Of a DNA stretch of 56,021 nt, positions 32,360-42,488 are shown one piece after another. A model generated the notes under the pieces. The model searched no databases and had not been told where the DNA came from. It was given only the letters and a program-made list of their open reading frames with translations. Source of the DNA: Prolixibacteraceae bacterium (GTDB taxonomy: Bacteria > Bacteroidota > Bacteroidia > Bacteroidales > Prolixibacteraceae); contig JALOCD010000011.1 in NCBI GenBank assembly GCA_023228025.1, forward strand, positions 1-56,021, in the 5' to 3' direction. Every line of letters begins with the position of its first letter. The first letter of the stretch is position 1. Made by a program: the position numbers and the translations under genes.

Positions 32360-35137
32360 ATGATGCAAATTTTTAAAAGAGCTGTTTTTACCAGCCTGAT
32401 GGTTTTTACTGTTCATTTGTTCGCGTTTCCACAGCTTCCGGCAAATATTATTTTGGATAAAAAGTATTACGGTTCACTGGATCAGGTACTCGACCAGATT
32501 TCGTTAGAAAAAAAGGTATCGTTTTCCTTTAACAAAAGGAGGCTATCTGTTATCATCACTGATGGTAATACAATAAATCAACCTCTGGGAAAATTGCTTG
32601 ACCAATGGTGTGCAATGAATCAATTAGAATGGCATTACAATTCCGATGGAATCATCAGTATTGTTGGAAAGAATAAGACTCCAGGAAAGATAGCGCCAAA
32701 AGTTGAAGAGACAGTTAAAAAATACACTGGAAAGCCTAAAAAATTCAATATCCTGATCAGTGGTAAAATTACTGATTCGGAGACAGGCGAAGCGATCCCG
32801 TATGCTACCATTCGGGTTAAGGGTATCAACAAGGGTACTCAAACCAATCAGGATGGATATTACACACTTCAAAATGTTCCTACTGATACTACAACCATTG
32901 TCATCTCATCTATTGGCTACAAGAATGGAACCCTTTTTCTTAATCCGGACATGCCAAAAACAAATCTGAATAACGCCATTGAGCCAATGAGTTTTGAGGT
33001 CGGTGAAGTTGTCGTAAGCGGCCAGAAGGATAATACGGTGCTAAATACATCAGGTAAGATTAGCACCATGCAGATGACACCAAAACAACTGGTTGAATTG
33101 CCAAATATTGGTGAAAAGGATATTATACGCGTTTTTCAGCTTATGCCTGGAGTTTCAGCTGCAAACGAAGGTTCTTCAGGCCTTTATGTCCGGGGAGGGA
33201 CACCCGATCAGAACCTCATTTTGTACGATGGATTTACTGTGTATCATGTCGACCATTTATATGGATTTTATTCTGCTTTTAATTCAAATGCAGTAAAAGA
33301 TGTTCAGTTGTACAAAGGAGGATTCGAATCAAAATATGCAGGACGGCTTTCAAGTGTTACCAATATAACTGGGAAAGATGGAAATTCGAAGGGATTTAAC
33401 ATAGGCGGAGATATTAGTTTACTTAGTGCCAACGTGTATACAGAGATCCCGATTGGCAATAAATTTACTTCATTGTTCGCTTTCCGGAAATCGTACAAAG
33501 GACCAATTTACAATAAAATATTCAAACAGTTTAACAACAGCAGACAGGCAGTTCAAAGACCATCAAATGGTGGATCTGATGGACCTGGGAGTGGACTTGG
33601 AGGCGGAAGGTTCGGCAGTAATAACTTTACAGCTCAAGTCTCATCCTATTTTTACGATTTAAATACAAAATTAAGCTATCGCCCTACAGATAATGATATT
33701 ATTTCTTTTAGTCTATTTAATGGAACCGACAATCTGGATAATAGTGTGAAAATCGATATGCCAAGTTTCGGGGGGGGCGGAATGGGAATTGGAAACCGCT
33801 CCTTCGGTTCAGATAACAGTGACCTTACAAAGTATGGAAATCTTGGGACCAGTCTTAAATGGTCAAGAAGATGGACTGACAAGTTTTACGGCAATAACTT
33901 GGTCAGCTATTCAAACTATTACAACAATCGTGATCGAACCAACAATCAAACTATTACAGATAAGGATGGAAATGAAACAACAGTTAAAACGGGAGCCTTG
34001 GAAAATAACGACCTGAAAGACTTCAGTTTCCATTCTGATTATAACTGGGATGTTTCATCGCAAAACCAAATTAGTTTTGGATTAAAGCTTACAAAATACA
34101 ACATCAACTATTCATATAGTCAGAATGACACATCTACTATTCTAAATATGGGCAACAAAGGGATGTTATTTGGGGGATATCTGCAGAACAAATTTAAGCT
34201 ATTGGATAATAAGATAACGATTATTCCCGGAATTCACACAACTTATTACGAGATTACTGGAAAAGTTTATGCAGAGCCGAGGATTTCTGCCACTTACGCT
34301 GCAAATGATAAACTAAAATATATTGGTGCCTGGGGAAAATATTACCAGTTTGCCAACCGGATCACCCGCGAAGATATCCTGTCGGGCAGCAACGACTTCT
34401 GGATTCTGTCTGATGATCAAAAGGTTCCGGTCAGTCAGGCTTATCATTATATAACAGGTGTTAACTACGAAACAACGGATTATTTGTTTAGTGTGGAAGC
34501 CTATTATAAACAGCTCGCTGGTATTTCAGAATATTCCTTACGGTTCAATCCTAATCCGATGAGGATGGGAACCAGATATGAACAGAACTTCTATACTGGA
34601 AAGGGGTATACACAGGGAATAGAATTATTGGCTCAGAAAAAGGTTGGGTCTCTAACGGGTTGGGTTTCTTATACCAGAGCTCAGGCACGATATCAATTTG
34701 ATGTGTATGGAGATAAATATTTCCCTGCAAATCAGGACATAACCAATGAATTTAAGATCATCGGAATATATAAATGGAGGAAATTAAGCTTTGCAGCAAC
34801 TTGGATTTTTGCCACCGGAAGGCCTTATACTGCGCCTGAAGGAGGTTACGCGATTACCTTACTGGATGGTTCAGAGAAAACATTTGTTGCTGCAGGTGAA
34901 AAAAACTCCCAACGGCTACCCGACTATCATCGGTTGGATCTTGCTGTAAACTATCTATTAAAATTTCGTAATGACCTGAATGAAAGAGGTAATATTAGCT
35001 TTTCATTATTTAACGTTTACAACCGAGAGAATGTATGGTATAAGGAATATCAAATCGTTGATGACCAAATCATATCAATAGATAAACTGTTTTTAGGCAT
35101 TACACCAAATATTACATTAACTTTAAAACTTAAATAA
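32360..35137 (+). CDS. TonB-dependent receptor, first copy of a duplicated module
   Basis: An outer-membrane importer of about 925 aa. The open frame extends upstream to 32213, but the signal peptide starts at the ATG ATG pair 32360/32363 (MQIFKRAVFTSLMVFTVHLF). Domains in order: STN secretin/TonB short N-terminal domain (about 25-95, GSLDQVLDQISLEKKVSFSF), carboxypeptidase-like domain (about 130-210), plug (NIGEKDIIRVFQLMPGVSAA), then the barrel. A Gly-rich insert (GGSDGPGSGLGGGRFG) lies in an early barrel loop. The DUF4249 partner gene begins 2 bp after its stop codon. Ligand unknown. Confidence 0.92.
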   Translation: MMQIFKRAVFTSLMVFTVHLFAFPQLPANIILDKKYYGSLDQVLDQISLEKKVSFSFNKRRLSVIITDGNTINQPLGKLLDQWCAMNQLEWHYNSDGIISIVGKNKTPGKIAPKVEETVKKYTGKPKKFNILISGKITDSETGEAIPYATIRVKGINKGTQTNQDGYYTLQNVPTDTTTIVISSIGYKNGTLFLNPDMPKTNLNNAIEPMSFEVGEVVVSGQKDNTVLNTSGKISTMQMTPKQLVELPNIGEKDIIRVFQLMPGVSAANEGSSGLYVRGGTPDQNLILYDGFTVYHVDHLYGFYSAFNSNAVKDVQLYKGGFESKYAGRLSSVTNITGKDGNSKGFNIGGDISLLSANVYTEIPIGNKFTSLFAFRKSYKGPIYNKIFKQFNNSRQAVQRPSNGGSDGPGSGLGGGRFGSNNFTAQVSSYFYDLNTKLSYRPTDNDIISFSLFNGTDNLDNSVKIDMPSFGGGGMGIGNRSFGSDNSDLTKYGNLGTSLKWSRRWTDKFYGNNLVSYSNYYNNRDRTNNQTITDKDGNETTVKTGALENNDLKDFSFHSDYNWDVSSQNQISFGLKLTKYNINYSYSQNDTSTILNMGNKGMLFGGYLQNKFKLLDNKITIIPGIHTTYYEITGKVYAEPRISATYAANDKLKYIGAWGKYYQFANRITREDILSGSNDFWILSDDQKVPVSQAYHYITGVNYETTDYLFSVEAYYKQLAGISEYSLRFNPNPMRMGTRYEQNFYTGKGYTQGIELLAQKKVGSLTGWVSYTRAQARYQFDVYGDKYFPANQDITNEFKIIGIYKWRKLSFAATWIFATGRPYTAPEGGYAITLLDGSEKTFVAAGEKNSQRLPDYHRLDLAVNYLLKFRNDLNERGNISFSLFNVYNRENVWYKEYQIVDDQIISIDKLFLGITPNITLTLKLK

Positions 35138-35139
35138 CT

Positions 35140-36018
35140 ATGAGTAACTTTATATTAATAAGTCATAGGCAAAGAATCAATTTCAAACAGAATATATTTA
35201 ATTTTACATTAAACCGGTTGATCTTTACACTGAGCTTTTTGTTTGCATTGTACTCCTGCACCAAAGATGATGACAAGATTGCTTTCAATGATATCCCTGT
35301 AGTTGAATCTTACCTGATCAAGAATAACCCGGTTTCTTTAACCGTATCCAGAAAAACACCTTTCGAAGACAATGTCACTTTGTCTGACGATATTTTGGAT
35401 CAACTTCAGATCAAAATTTCGTACAACAATCAAACCAGGATTATTCCATCTGTTGGGAAAGGAGTGTATAGAGATCCCAGTCTTAAACCTCAGGAAGGTA
35501 TTACCTATAAACTTGAGTTTGTGTTTAACAACCAATTAGTCACTTCCTCAACGGATGTACCTAAAAAACCGGTTGGATTCCATCAATCTGTGACGGTACT
35601 TGAAGTTCAATCTTTTGATTTTAGTGGAGGTTTTCCGACCGGACCCATCACAATACCTGAACCGGTAAAGTTGACCTGGACCAATAATGATGAGGGTTAT
35701 TTTATGGTCGTGATTGAGAATACGGAAGTTTCACCTGTTCCAATTCGCGATTTTGGTGACAACACACCTCCAGGCAGATTTTTCCGGAATGAACCAACCC
35801 AAGGGAAACAGTTTGAAATTCAATCCATGAGTTTTCAGTATTATGGTAACCACCGGTTGATACTATACCATATGAATCCTGAATATGCGGAACTATATAA
35901 GGATAATGGAAATAGTTCTCAAAACCTTACCAATCCTGCTACTAATGTTAAAAACGGATTAGGAATTTTTACCGGACTTAATGCTGATACCCTAACGCTT
36001 AATGTTATCAAGAAATAG
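35140..36018 (+). CDS. DUF4249 lipoprotein paired with the TonB receptor, copy 1
   Basis: The 292-aa product has an N-terminal signal with lipobox-like LFALYSCTKDD, giving a lipoprotein. DUF4249 marks: DIPVVESYLIKNNPVSLTVSRKTPF, a middle LTWTNNDEGYFMVVIENT and a C-terminal NPATNVKNGLGIFTGLNADT. DUF4249 proteins accompany TonB receptors in this phylum in place of SusD; a surface role in ligand capture is a reasonable inference. It starts 2 bp after the receptor's stop codon. The first 20 residues before the hydrophobic core are unusually long, so the start may be internal. Confidence 0.85.
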   Translation: MSNFILISHRQRINFKQNIFNFTLNRLIFTLSFLFALYSCTKDDDKIAFNDIPVVESYLIKNNPVSLTVSRKTPFEDNVTLSDDILDQLQIKISYNNQTRIIPSVGKGVYRDPSLKPQEGITYKLEFVFNNQLVTSSTDVPKKPVGFHQSVTVLEVQSFDFSGGFPTGPITIPEPVKLTWTNNDEGYFMVVIENTEVSPVPIRDFGDNTPPGRFFRNEPTQGKQFEIQSMSFQYYGNHRLILYHMNPEYAELYKDNGNSSQNLTNPATNVKNGLGIFTGLNADTLTLNVIKK

Positions 36019-36179
36019 ATATTCCTTGAAGCTAAAAAATATACTAATTTTTTTATGGCATGAAGGAACTCCCAATCCACCGACCGCGGGTTCATGTGTG
36101 GGTGAAAGAGGTAGTCATGTTCGTCGCATCACGTTAAATGTGTCCCTGGCAATTTTTTAAAATATTATTCAACAGGTTT

Positions 36180-38912
36180 ATGAAACAATTTTCTTTAATT
36201 CTGTTTTTACTATCTATTCTAACAATAAACTTAGAAGCACAGACAGTTGAGAATTTCAAACTTCCAAAGAACTATTCCGGCAGACTGGATGAAATATTAC
36301 CGGAAGTGGGCTTTGACCTGAATGTAAGGTTCATTTTTGACAAGGATTATCTGAAAAAATACAGTACCGTCCTGATGACCGACCAGGAAAAAACAGTTGG
36401 TGGTATGTTGAAAATGTTCAGGGCTTCCTGGGACATGATAACCCTGGTGGGCAATGATGGCTTCATCTACATTGCCAGGGATAAGGCGCAACTGGAATTA
36501 TTGCAGAATAACAAGGAAATTGTAAAAACTGAAATAACTCAGTCCCGTAAAAAACTCAAACCGGTCAAAAGCAATTTTCTTTTATCGGGCGACATTGTCG
36601 ATATTGAGAATGGAGAGCGAATACCCTTTGCGACAGTTGTCATTGAAGGTACAACCAAAGGTGTCACGAGTGACCAGAATGGCCATTTTGCTATGGAGAA
36701 AGTTCCCGCCGACACGGTAGTGGTGGTTGTCTCTTACATTGGATACCATACAAAAAGAATTGAACTGGAACCCCAAAAAGAAAACTCATCGCTCAAGATA
36801 GAATTAAAACAGCAAACCGTAGGGATTGCCGAAGTATTTGTGACTGGCAGGAAGGACGACAAGGCGCTGCAGCAATCCACCATTACACAGGACATCAAAA
36901 TGGCGCCAGTTGCACTGAAAATTTTACCGAACATCGGAGAGAAGGACATTATGCGAGGGTTTCAGTTGATGCCTGGTGTGAGTGCAGCCAATGAAGGATC
37001 GGCCGGGATGTATGTCAGGGGAGGCACTCCCGACCAGAACCTGATTTTATACGATGGGTTTACTGTTTACAATGTGGATCATCTTTACGGTTTCTACAGC
37101 GCCTTTAACTCAAATGCAATCAAAGACGTCCAACTTCACAAAGGTGGTTTTGATTCTAAATTCGGAGGCCGGCTTTCCAGTGTAACTGAGATAACCGGCA
37201 AAGACGGCAATTCCAAGAAAGCAACCGTAGGAGCTGAGATTAGTTTGCTAAGTATGAACACTTATATTGAAGTTCCTGTCGGGGATCGCTTTACATCGTT
37301 GTTTGCGTTCCGGAGGTCTTACCAGGGCTATCTTTACGATAAAATCAGCGCCCTGAACAAATCCCCGACCACCTCAGCCAGGCCAATGTTTGGCGGGAAG
37401 AGCGCCAATACGGCCTCCTATTTTTATGATCTGAACGGGAAAGTCACTTTCAAGGCGACAGCCAAAGATGTATATACCCTAAGCGTTTTCAACGGCACCG
37501 ATTACCTCGACAACACACCGCAGTTCAAAATGCCGGAGGGTGGAGGAGGCCCTCCCGGCGGGGGTTCTTTCACCGGCAATATATCCATAAACAACACGGA
37601 TTTTAGCAGGTATGGCAATGTCGGGGCGAGTACCAAATGGACAAGGAAAGTAAATGAAACGCTCACTTCCGATTTGTTGGTGAGTTTCTCCGACTATTAC
37701 AGTACCCGGGACGAAAGAAGGTCGATCACGATCGACCAGAACAGTGTTTCAACCATCCGAAAAAGCGGTATCCTGGAGGATAACAATTTGATTGACCTGA
37801 GTATCAAGAATGACTGGAAATATGTGTACGACGACAAAAATATATTTGAATTCGGTGGTTTTGGAACTTTATATCGCATTGATTTCACCTATCAACAGAA
37901 TGACACGCTGACGATCCTGGACAAAAACCAAAGAGCTGCCATTGCAGGCTTTTACCTGCAAGACAAGATGCAATTTTTCAATAACCTGCTTACCCTTACA
38001 CCGGGTCTGCGATTAAATTATTTCAGCGGAACCAACAAAGTTTATCCCGAGCCCCGTCTCAATGCCAGCTACCGGATTGCGCCCAAATTAACCGTCAACG
38101 GAGCAACAGGCCTGTATGATCAATTTGCAAACAGGGTGGTCCGCGAAGATATCATGTCAGGAAACAGGGATTTCTGGATCCTGTCCGATGGAAAGGAAAT
38201 TCCGGTAAGTTCGTCTGTTCATTTCAATCTTGGACTCAATTACGACCTGTCGGATTACCTTTTCAGTGTGGAAGGATTTTACAAGCTAAACCAGAATATT
38301 TCAGAATATTCGATGCGGTACAGATCCATTCCTCAACCAGGCAGCACGGTTCAAACCACCGAACAGTTTTTCAACGGCAATGGCTATGCCACAGGTGTTG
38401 AACTGCTTGTTCAAAAGAAAGCAGGCAATTTCAATGGATGGATCTGTTACACACTTGGGCAGGTCAAAAACATGTTTCCGCTACAGTCTGATCAATATTT
38501 CTATGCCAATCAGGATGTAACCCATGAATTAAAAATGGTCGGCATATACAAATGGGGCAATTTTGACTTCTCAGCTTCCTGGATTTATGCTACCGGGAGG
38601 CCTTATACAGCTCCGGTAGGCGGATACTCATTGAAGTTAATTGATGGGACCACCCAATCCTATTACGCTGTCAGCGACAAGAACTCCTACCGGTTACCTG
38701 CCTACCACCGGATGGACATAGCAGCCTCCTACCGCTTCAATTTGTTTAACCAGAGAGGAAAACCCAACTCTCTCAGCTTCTCGGTTTTCAATCTATACAA
38801 TCGGATCAATGTGAGTTCCAGGCAGTTCCAATTGGTTGATTATGCTATTTTGCAAAGCGATATCAGTTATTTGGGAATCACCCCCAATGTTACACTTTCC
38901 GTAAAGTTTTAG
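36180..38912 (+). CDS. TonB-dependent receptor, second copy
   Basis: About 910 aa from the ATG at 36180, the start of the signal peptide (MKQFSLILFLLSILTINLEA); the frame is open to 36138. Same order as copy 1: STN (GRLDEILPEVGFDLNVRFIFD), carboxypeptidase-like domain, plug and barrel. The plug is nearly identical to copy 1 (GVSAANEGSAGMYVRGGTPD), while STN and outer loops differ, including a different Gly-rich loop (GGGGPPGGGSF). It thus looks like a duplicate that diverged in ligand-facing parts. The partner DUF4249 gene starts 3 bp after its stop. Confidence 0.92.
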   Translation: MKQFSLILFLLSILTINLEAQTVENFKLPKNYSGRLDEILPEVGFDLNVRFIFDKDYLKKYSTVLMTDQEKTVGGMLKMFRASWDMITLVGNDGFIYIARDKAQLELLQNNKEIVKTEITQSRKKLKPVKSNFLLSGDIVDIENGERIPFATVVIEGTTKGVTSDQNGHFAMEKVPADTVVVVVSYIGYHTKRIELEPQKENSSLKIELKQQTVGIAEVFVTGRKDDKALQQSTITQDIKMAPVALKILPNIGEKDIMRGFQLMPGVSAANEGSAGMYVRGGTPDQNLILYDGFTVYNVDHLYGFYSAFNSNAIKDVQLHKGGFDSKFGGRLSSVTEITGKDGNSKKATVGAEISLLSMNTYIEVPVGDRFTSLFAFRRSYQGYLYDKISALNKSPTTSARPMFGGKSANTASYFYDLNGKVTFKATAKDVYTLSVFNGTDYLDNTPQFKMPEGGGGPPGGGSFTGNISINNTDFSRYGNVGASTKWTRKVNETLTSDLLVSFSDYYSTRDERRSITIDQNSVSTIRKSGILEDNNLIDLSIKNDWKYVYDDKNIFEFGGFGTLYRIDFTYQQNDTLTILDKNQRAAIAGFYLQDKMQFFNNLLTLTPGLRLNYFSGTNKVYPEPRLNASYRIAPKLTVNGATGLYDQFANRVVREDIMSGNRDFWILSDGKEIPVSSSVHFNLGLNYDLSDYLFSVEGFYKLNQNISEYSMRYRSIPQPGSTVQTTEQFFNGNGYATGVELLVQKKAGNFNGWICYTLGQVKNMFPLQSDQYFYANQDVTHELKMVGIYKWGNFDFSASWIYATGRPYTAPVGGYSLKLIDGTTQSYYAVSDKNSYRLPAYHRMDIAASYRFNLFNQRGKPNSLSFSVFNLYNRINVSSRQFQLVDYAILQSDISYLGITPNVTLSVKF

Positions 38913-38915
38913 GTC

Positions 38916-39713
38916 ATGAAGAAAATACTATTTTTTACCTCCCTTTGTCTACTGATGGCCTGCAGGAAAACTGTTGTTACAGGATTTCAGGACAGACCCA
39001 TTGTAGAATCTTATCTGTATGCAGATGAAAGTCCTACTGTCAAAATCTCAAAATTAGTGCCATTCACCTCCGACATGGACCTTTCTGATATGAATGTGAA
39101 TAAGCTTTCAGTGGATATCACCGACGTCACAGCTGGGAAAAAATATGCGCTTACTGTCTCCGGCGATGGAGTCTATACAAACAAATCATTGACAATCTCA
39201 GCCGGTAAAACCTATGAACTTTCCTTCCCCTACAACGAAATGGCAATCACCGCAACGACCATTGTCCCTGCCAAACCGCAAAACATGAAGCTTTCTGCCA
39301 CCGGAATGGCCATTCCGGGAAGGGGCCAGACCGGAAGCGTACCTGGTGGCGACATGCCGGATCCGGTGATACTTACCTGGACCAATGATGACCAGGGTTT
39401 CTATTTCGTCTATGTAAAAAATGTTGAGAGTGTTAAAATCCCAATCGACTCCCGCAGTCCGAACGGAAATGATTTTTTCCGCAATCAGCCAACCAGTTCA
39501 AATACGTATGAAATTAACGCCAGATCTTTTCAGTATTATGGCATGCATCGTGTAATTTTGTACAAGATCCAACCTGAATACGTGCTTTTTTTTCAGGAAA
39601 ATAGCAACAGTTCGCTCTCAATCTCTGAAATTAAAGCTAATGTTGCAAATGGATTGGGTATTTTTACAGGTATCAGCAGTACGTCTGCCTATTTGTATGT
39701 GGGAAAACCATAG
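38916..39713 (+). CDS. DUF4249 lipoprotein paired with the TonB receptor, copy 2
   Basis: The 265-aa product has a lipoprotein signal MKKILFFTSLCLLMACRKT with the lipid Cys at residue 16. Shared blocks with copy 1: RPIVESYLYADESPTVKISK, LTWTNDDQGFYFVYVKNVE, FFRNQPTSSNTYEI, SFQYYGMHRVILYKIQPEYV and a C-terminal ANVANGLGIFTG. It follows receptor copy 2 directly. Together with the preceding three genes this forms a duplicated receptor/lipoprotein module. Confidence 0.87.
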   Translation: MKKILFFTSLCLLMACRKTVVTGFQDRPIVESYLYADESPTVKISKLVPFTSDMDLSDMNVNKLSVDITDVTAGKKYALTVSGDGVYTNKSLTISAGKTYELSFPYNEMAITATTIVPAKPQNMKLSATGMAIPGRGQTGSVPGGDMPDPVILTWTNDDQGFYFVYVKNVESVKIPIDSRSPNGNDFFRNQPTSSNTYEINARSFQYYGMHRVILYKIQPEYVLFFQENSNSSLSISEIKANVANGLGIFTGISSTSAYLYVGKP

Positions 39714-39779
39714 TCGTGCCAAATATGATTCATACCGGCATATTCAATTGTCATCTATCTGTTCTAATAAAAACTACGT

Positions 39780-40466
39780 ATGAAAAGTCTGCATTTCCTC
39801 GCAATATTGGGAATAGTCCTGATACTGGCATCCAGATGTTCCAAAGACAGCACGACCTCACAAATTCCCTACGGGACGGTTTCTGATTACGAAGGAAACG
39901 CATATAAAACAGTACCAATTGGCACCCAAACCTGGATGGCAGAGAACCTCAGATCCATCAAGCTGAATGATGCCACGCCAATAGCCTTGATAACCGACAA
40001 CAACATCTGGTCCAATCTGACCGCTCCGGCTTACTGCTATTATGGAAACGATTCGACCTCATATAAATACAAATATGGTGCGCTATACAATTGGTACACT
40101 GTTGATACCAAAAAACTGTGTCCGACCGGATGGCATGTTCCGACAGTAGGCGACTGGACTATCTTAAAGACCTATCTCGGTACTGACTCCCTAGCAGGAG
40201 GGAAACTAAAGGATGCCTCTTCCAACAATTGGAATTTGCCCAATCTTTATGCTACCAATTCAACCAAATTCACAGCTTGGCCTGGCGGATACCGATTTTA
40301 CAATGGCTCATATAATAATTCGGGATACAGTGGTAACTGGTGGAGTTCAACAGCTAAATCAGCGGCAGCTTCATGGTATTTCTATCTCATTTACAGCGAT
40401 GGTAAGCTTGGACAAAATTCCTACGATAATACCTATGGATTCTCGGTGCGGTGCATCAAGGATTAG
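39780..40466 (+). CDS. FISUMP-domain lipoprotein
   Basis: The 228-aa product has the Fibrobacter-succinogenes major paralogous domain: TVPIGTQTWMAENLR, YGALYNWYTVDTKKLCPTGWHVPTVGDWTILKTYLG, SGNWWSS and GFSVRCIKD at the end. An N-terminal lipobox (LILASRCSKDS) implies membrane anchoring, probably at the cell surface. Function of the domain is not established. It lies 66 bp after the second DUF4249 gene, so it may be co-transcribed with it, and converges on the minus-strand glycosyltransferase gene with 10 bp between the stop codons. Confidence 0.85.
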   Translation: MKSLHFLAILGIVLILASRCSKDSTTSQIPYGTVSDYEGNAYKTVPIGTQTWMAENLRSIKLNDATPIALITDNNIWSNLTAPAYCYYGNDSTSYKYKYGALYNWYTVDTKKLCPTGWHVPTVGDWTILKTYLGTDSLAGGKLKDASSNNWNLPNLYATNSTKFTAWPGGYRFYNGSYNNSGYSGNWWSSTAKSAAASWYFYLIYSDGKLGQNSYDNTYGFSVRCIKD

Positions 40467-40476
40467 TTGTAAAAAT

Positions 40477-42039
40477 CTATTCTTTCGAGATCCTAGACTC
40501 CCAAAATTTATTAAAACTGGATAACGGCTTCCTGCACAAATAAACTCTTGTTCCGAACTCGCGGGCCAAAGGATTTGAGACACGACCTACTTCCTGAATA
40601 TCCTGAAACAGAGCCTCGATGTCTTTTCCCAATTCATTGTTGATGTAAATAAATTGGGTGATCTCATGGTCAAAGGTTTTGGGGAATCTATACATAAAAT
40701 TGTCGCTGAAACTGATGGCTTCAGGCAAATGGTATTTCTTGCCAAGGATGGTGATGGCTCCTGCCTGTCCGTAGTTTTCGGCATAAATGATGCATTGTCC
40801 GTTAGGTTCTGCCTGTTGCCAGGCCTTGCTGGTAATCTCTGCCAATTCGTCCCAACCAAGCATGTCGGCGTAATCCTGCGGTAGCGGGTGGTGTTTGTTG
40901 TTTTCGTATCTTCTTACCGCATCGTTGTGGGTTACTTTGGCCATCGAATCGAAATAGGCCACCAGCTTCTCCGCCGATTTGGAAGCGATTCCCATCGGAA
41001 GCGCCGACCAGGTAAGAAGTAACAAAACCATCATGGTAACTGACCTTACGATGTAGTTCCTGATGTATCCCTCAAAAAATACCGCCCCTGCGGCCACAAG
41101 CATTGGATAGATTCCGGCCGAATAATAGGATTTCCCTTGCAAAATCAGGTACAAGAGCAAAACAACGACCAAAATATAGCCTACCCATTTGTACTCACTT
41201 ACCCTTTTGTTGAACAACAGGAAAAGCAAACCAGGCAGGATCAGAAGTGTGGCAGGGTAATTCATCAGCAATTGCTCCATTAAAAATGTGGCGGAGCTCA
41301 TTTTTGTCAGCTGAGAATTCTGTAATTGGGACAGATGACTTAGTACCGGTAACTGATGGGCTATTTGCCAAATGACGTTGGGTAATACAATTATAATGGC
41401 AAGAAGAACGGTCAGATAGAAATCTTTGTCCAGAAACAGTTTCCTGTGCCTGGTAAATGGAAGTATCCCCAATACCGCGATGACAAGAAACAAGAGATTG
41501 TATTTGTTGAGAATCCCTATCCCGATGGTAAGGCCGAACAGATAGAGGTATTTTCTAAGGTTCGAATTGTGGTACCTTAGCAGGAGGTAAATGGCGAGGG
41601 TCCAGAAGAAAATGTCCAGGAAAACCGGTTGAAAAAGGCTGAAAGCCCTCAGAAAGAGGATAGAGCAAATGATACCCACTGCCGCGACAATCTGCGAAAA
41701 AAAACCACCGTTCAACTCTTTGGCCAGCATCGCACATAGATAGACGACAACACCTCCCATCAAGGCAGGCAGGATCTTCGCAGCAAAAAGGGTGTAGCCA
41801 AACAATTTTGTTAAAATAGCCGCCAAAAAACCGATCAAAGGGGGAACCGAGAAATAGCCGAAATCGGGATGCTCGCCCAGGGAAAAGTAGAGTAGCTCAT
41901 CCCGGTGAAAACCCAAATTTTGATAAAACAGCAAGTGGATCAACACGCCCAACCCGGCAATTAATAAAATGGTCAATCCATTCTGATTTTCCCGTAGGTA
42001 AGTTTTGAGGCGCTCAACGCGAAAAATTGGTTGCATCAT
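40477..42039 (-). CDS. Family 39 glycosyltransferase (ArnT/PMT-like), multi-pass membrane protein
   Basis: The 520-aa product has about ten transmembrane segments and the N-terminal acidic motif HRDELLYFSLGEHPDFGYFSVPPL (Asp-Glu after the first TM), typical of lipid-phosphate-sugar-dependent transferases such as ArnT. The second acidic Asp lies in HPDFGYF. The soluble C-terminal part (about 400-520) holds a periplasmic domain. It would move a sugar from polyprenyl phosphate to lipid A, protein or another acceptor; the acceptor cannot be told from sequence. It stands alone on the minus strand. Confidence 0.85.
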   Translation of the reverse strand: MMQPIFRVERLKTYLRENQNGLTILLIAGLGVLIHLLFYQNLGFHRDELLYFSLGEHPDFGYFSVPPLIGFLAAILTKLFGYTLFAAKILPALMGGVVVYLCAMLAKELNGGFFSQIVAAVGIICSILFLRAFSLFQPVFLDIFFWTLAIYLLLRYHNSNLRKYLYLFGLTIGIGILNKYNLLFLVIAVLGILPFTRHRKLFLDKDFYLTVLLAIIIVLPNVIWQIAHQLPVLSHLSQLQNSQLTKMSSATFLMEQLLMNYPATLLILPGLLFLLFNKRVSEYKWVGYILVVVLLLYLILQGKSYYSAGIYPMLVAAGAVFFEGYIRNYIVRSVTMMVLLLLTWSALPMGIASKSAEKLVAYFDSMAKVTHNDAVRRYENNKHHPLPQDYADMLGWDELAEITSKAWQQAEPNGQCIIYAENYGQAGAITILGKKYHLPEAISFSDNFMYRFPKTFDHEITQFIYINNELGKDIEALFQDIQEVGRVSNPLAREFGTRVYLCRKPLSSFNKFWESRISKE

Positions 42040-42112
42040 TTCTCCTGAAAATCATCGATATTGTGAACCTGGTTAATGTGAACTGTTTATTTATTCCAGA
42101 CTACATGATATT

Positions 42113-42231
42113 TTCTTTGAGAAACCTTTGTGTTTTTGAGACCTTTGTGCTAACCTTGGTGCCCTTAGTGGTTAACTTTTTAAATTTTACCACAAAGTTC
42201 TCAAAGGAAAACACAAAGGTTTCTCAAAGAA
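42113..42231. repeat. Inverted repeat of CTTTGTG/CACAAAG units
   Basis: Arms 42113-42136 and 42208-42231 are exact 24-bp reverse complements (TTCTTTGAGAAACCTTTGTG plus TTTT). The interior continues as an imperfect hairpin with further CCTTTGTG/CACAAAG units. It lies in the divergent spacer between the glycosyltransferase and the aspartyl protease. A miniature-element or regulatory hairpin origin is possible; no gene is inside. Confidence 0.8.
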
Positions 42232-42373
42232 TTGCACAGACAACTATTGCCGTAAGGGATTTTCAAATAGTCATTATCCCATCAAATTTAGAAAATTGTA
42301 TTCAACCAACAATAAATTTCCATCCCTCTTGCTTCGAAGTAACCATGTGGCATGAATAATCGAAAAATTCAGT

Positions 42374-42403
42374 TTTGGAACTCTTACAAAACTGTTACAT
42401 TTG
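42374..42403 (+). promoter_or_regulatory. Predicted promoter of the aspartyl protease/CBM48 operon
   Basis: TTTG (42374-42377), 18-nt spacer, TACATTTG (42396-42403), a full match to the phylum consensus with the same spacing as the ilv promoter. Confidence 0.7.
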
Positions 42404-42488
42404 TGTACGCCCATGCTGAAAGTGGGTCATTTTGAAGAGCGGATTACAGGATTAAAGCCGAAAACAAGTGAGGCCATTCAACAACATC

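Noticed and set aside
36019..36179. Mobile intron fragment before the second TonB receptor
   Set aside because: GTGTGGGTGAAAGAGG near 36097 looked like part of a structured intron, but no domain V fold or reverse transcriptase is present.
32360..39713. SusC/SusD polysaccharide utilisation locus
   Set aside because: There is no SusD and no glycoside hydrolase; the partners are DUF4249 proteins, so the ligand need not be a glycan.
42027..42359. 110-aa plus-strand frame over the CTTTGTG inverted repeat
   Set aside because: Its sequence is that of the repeat arms, it overlaps the start of the glycosyltransferase gene, and it lacks protein features.
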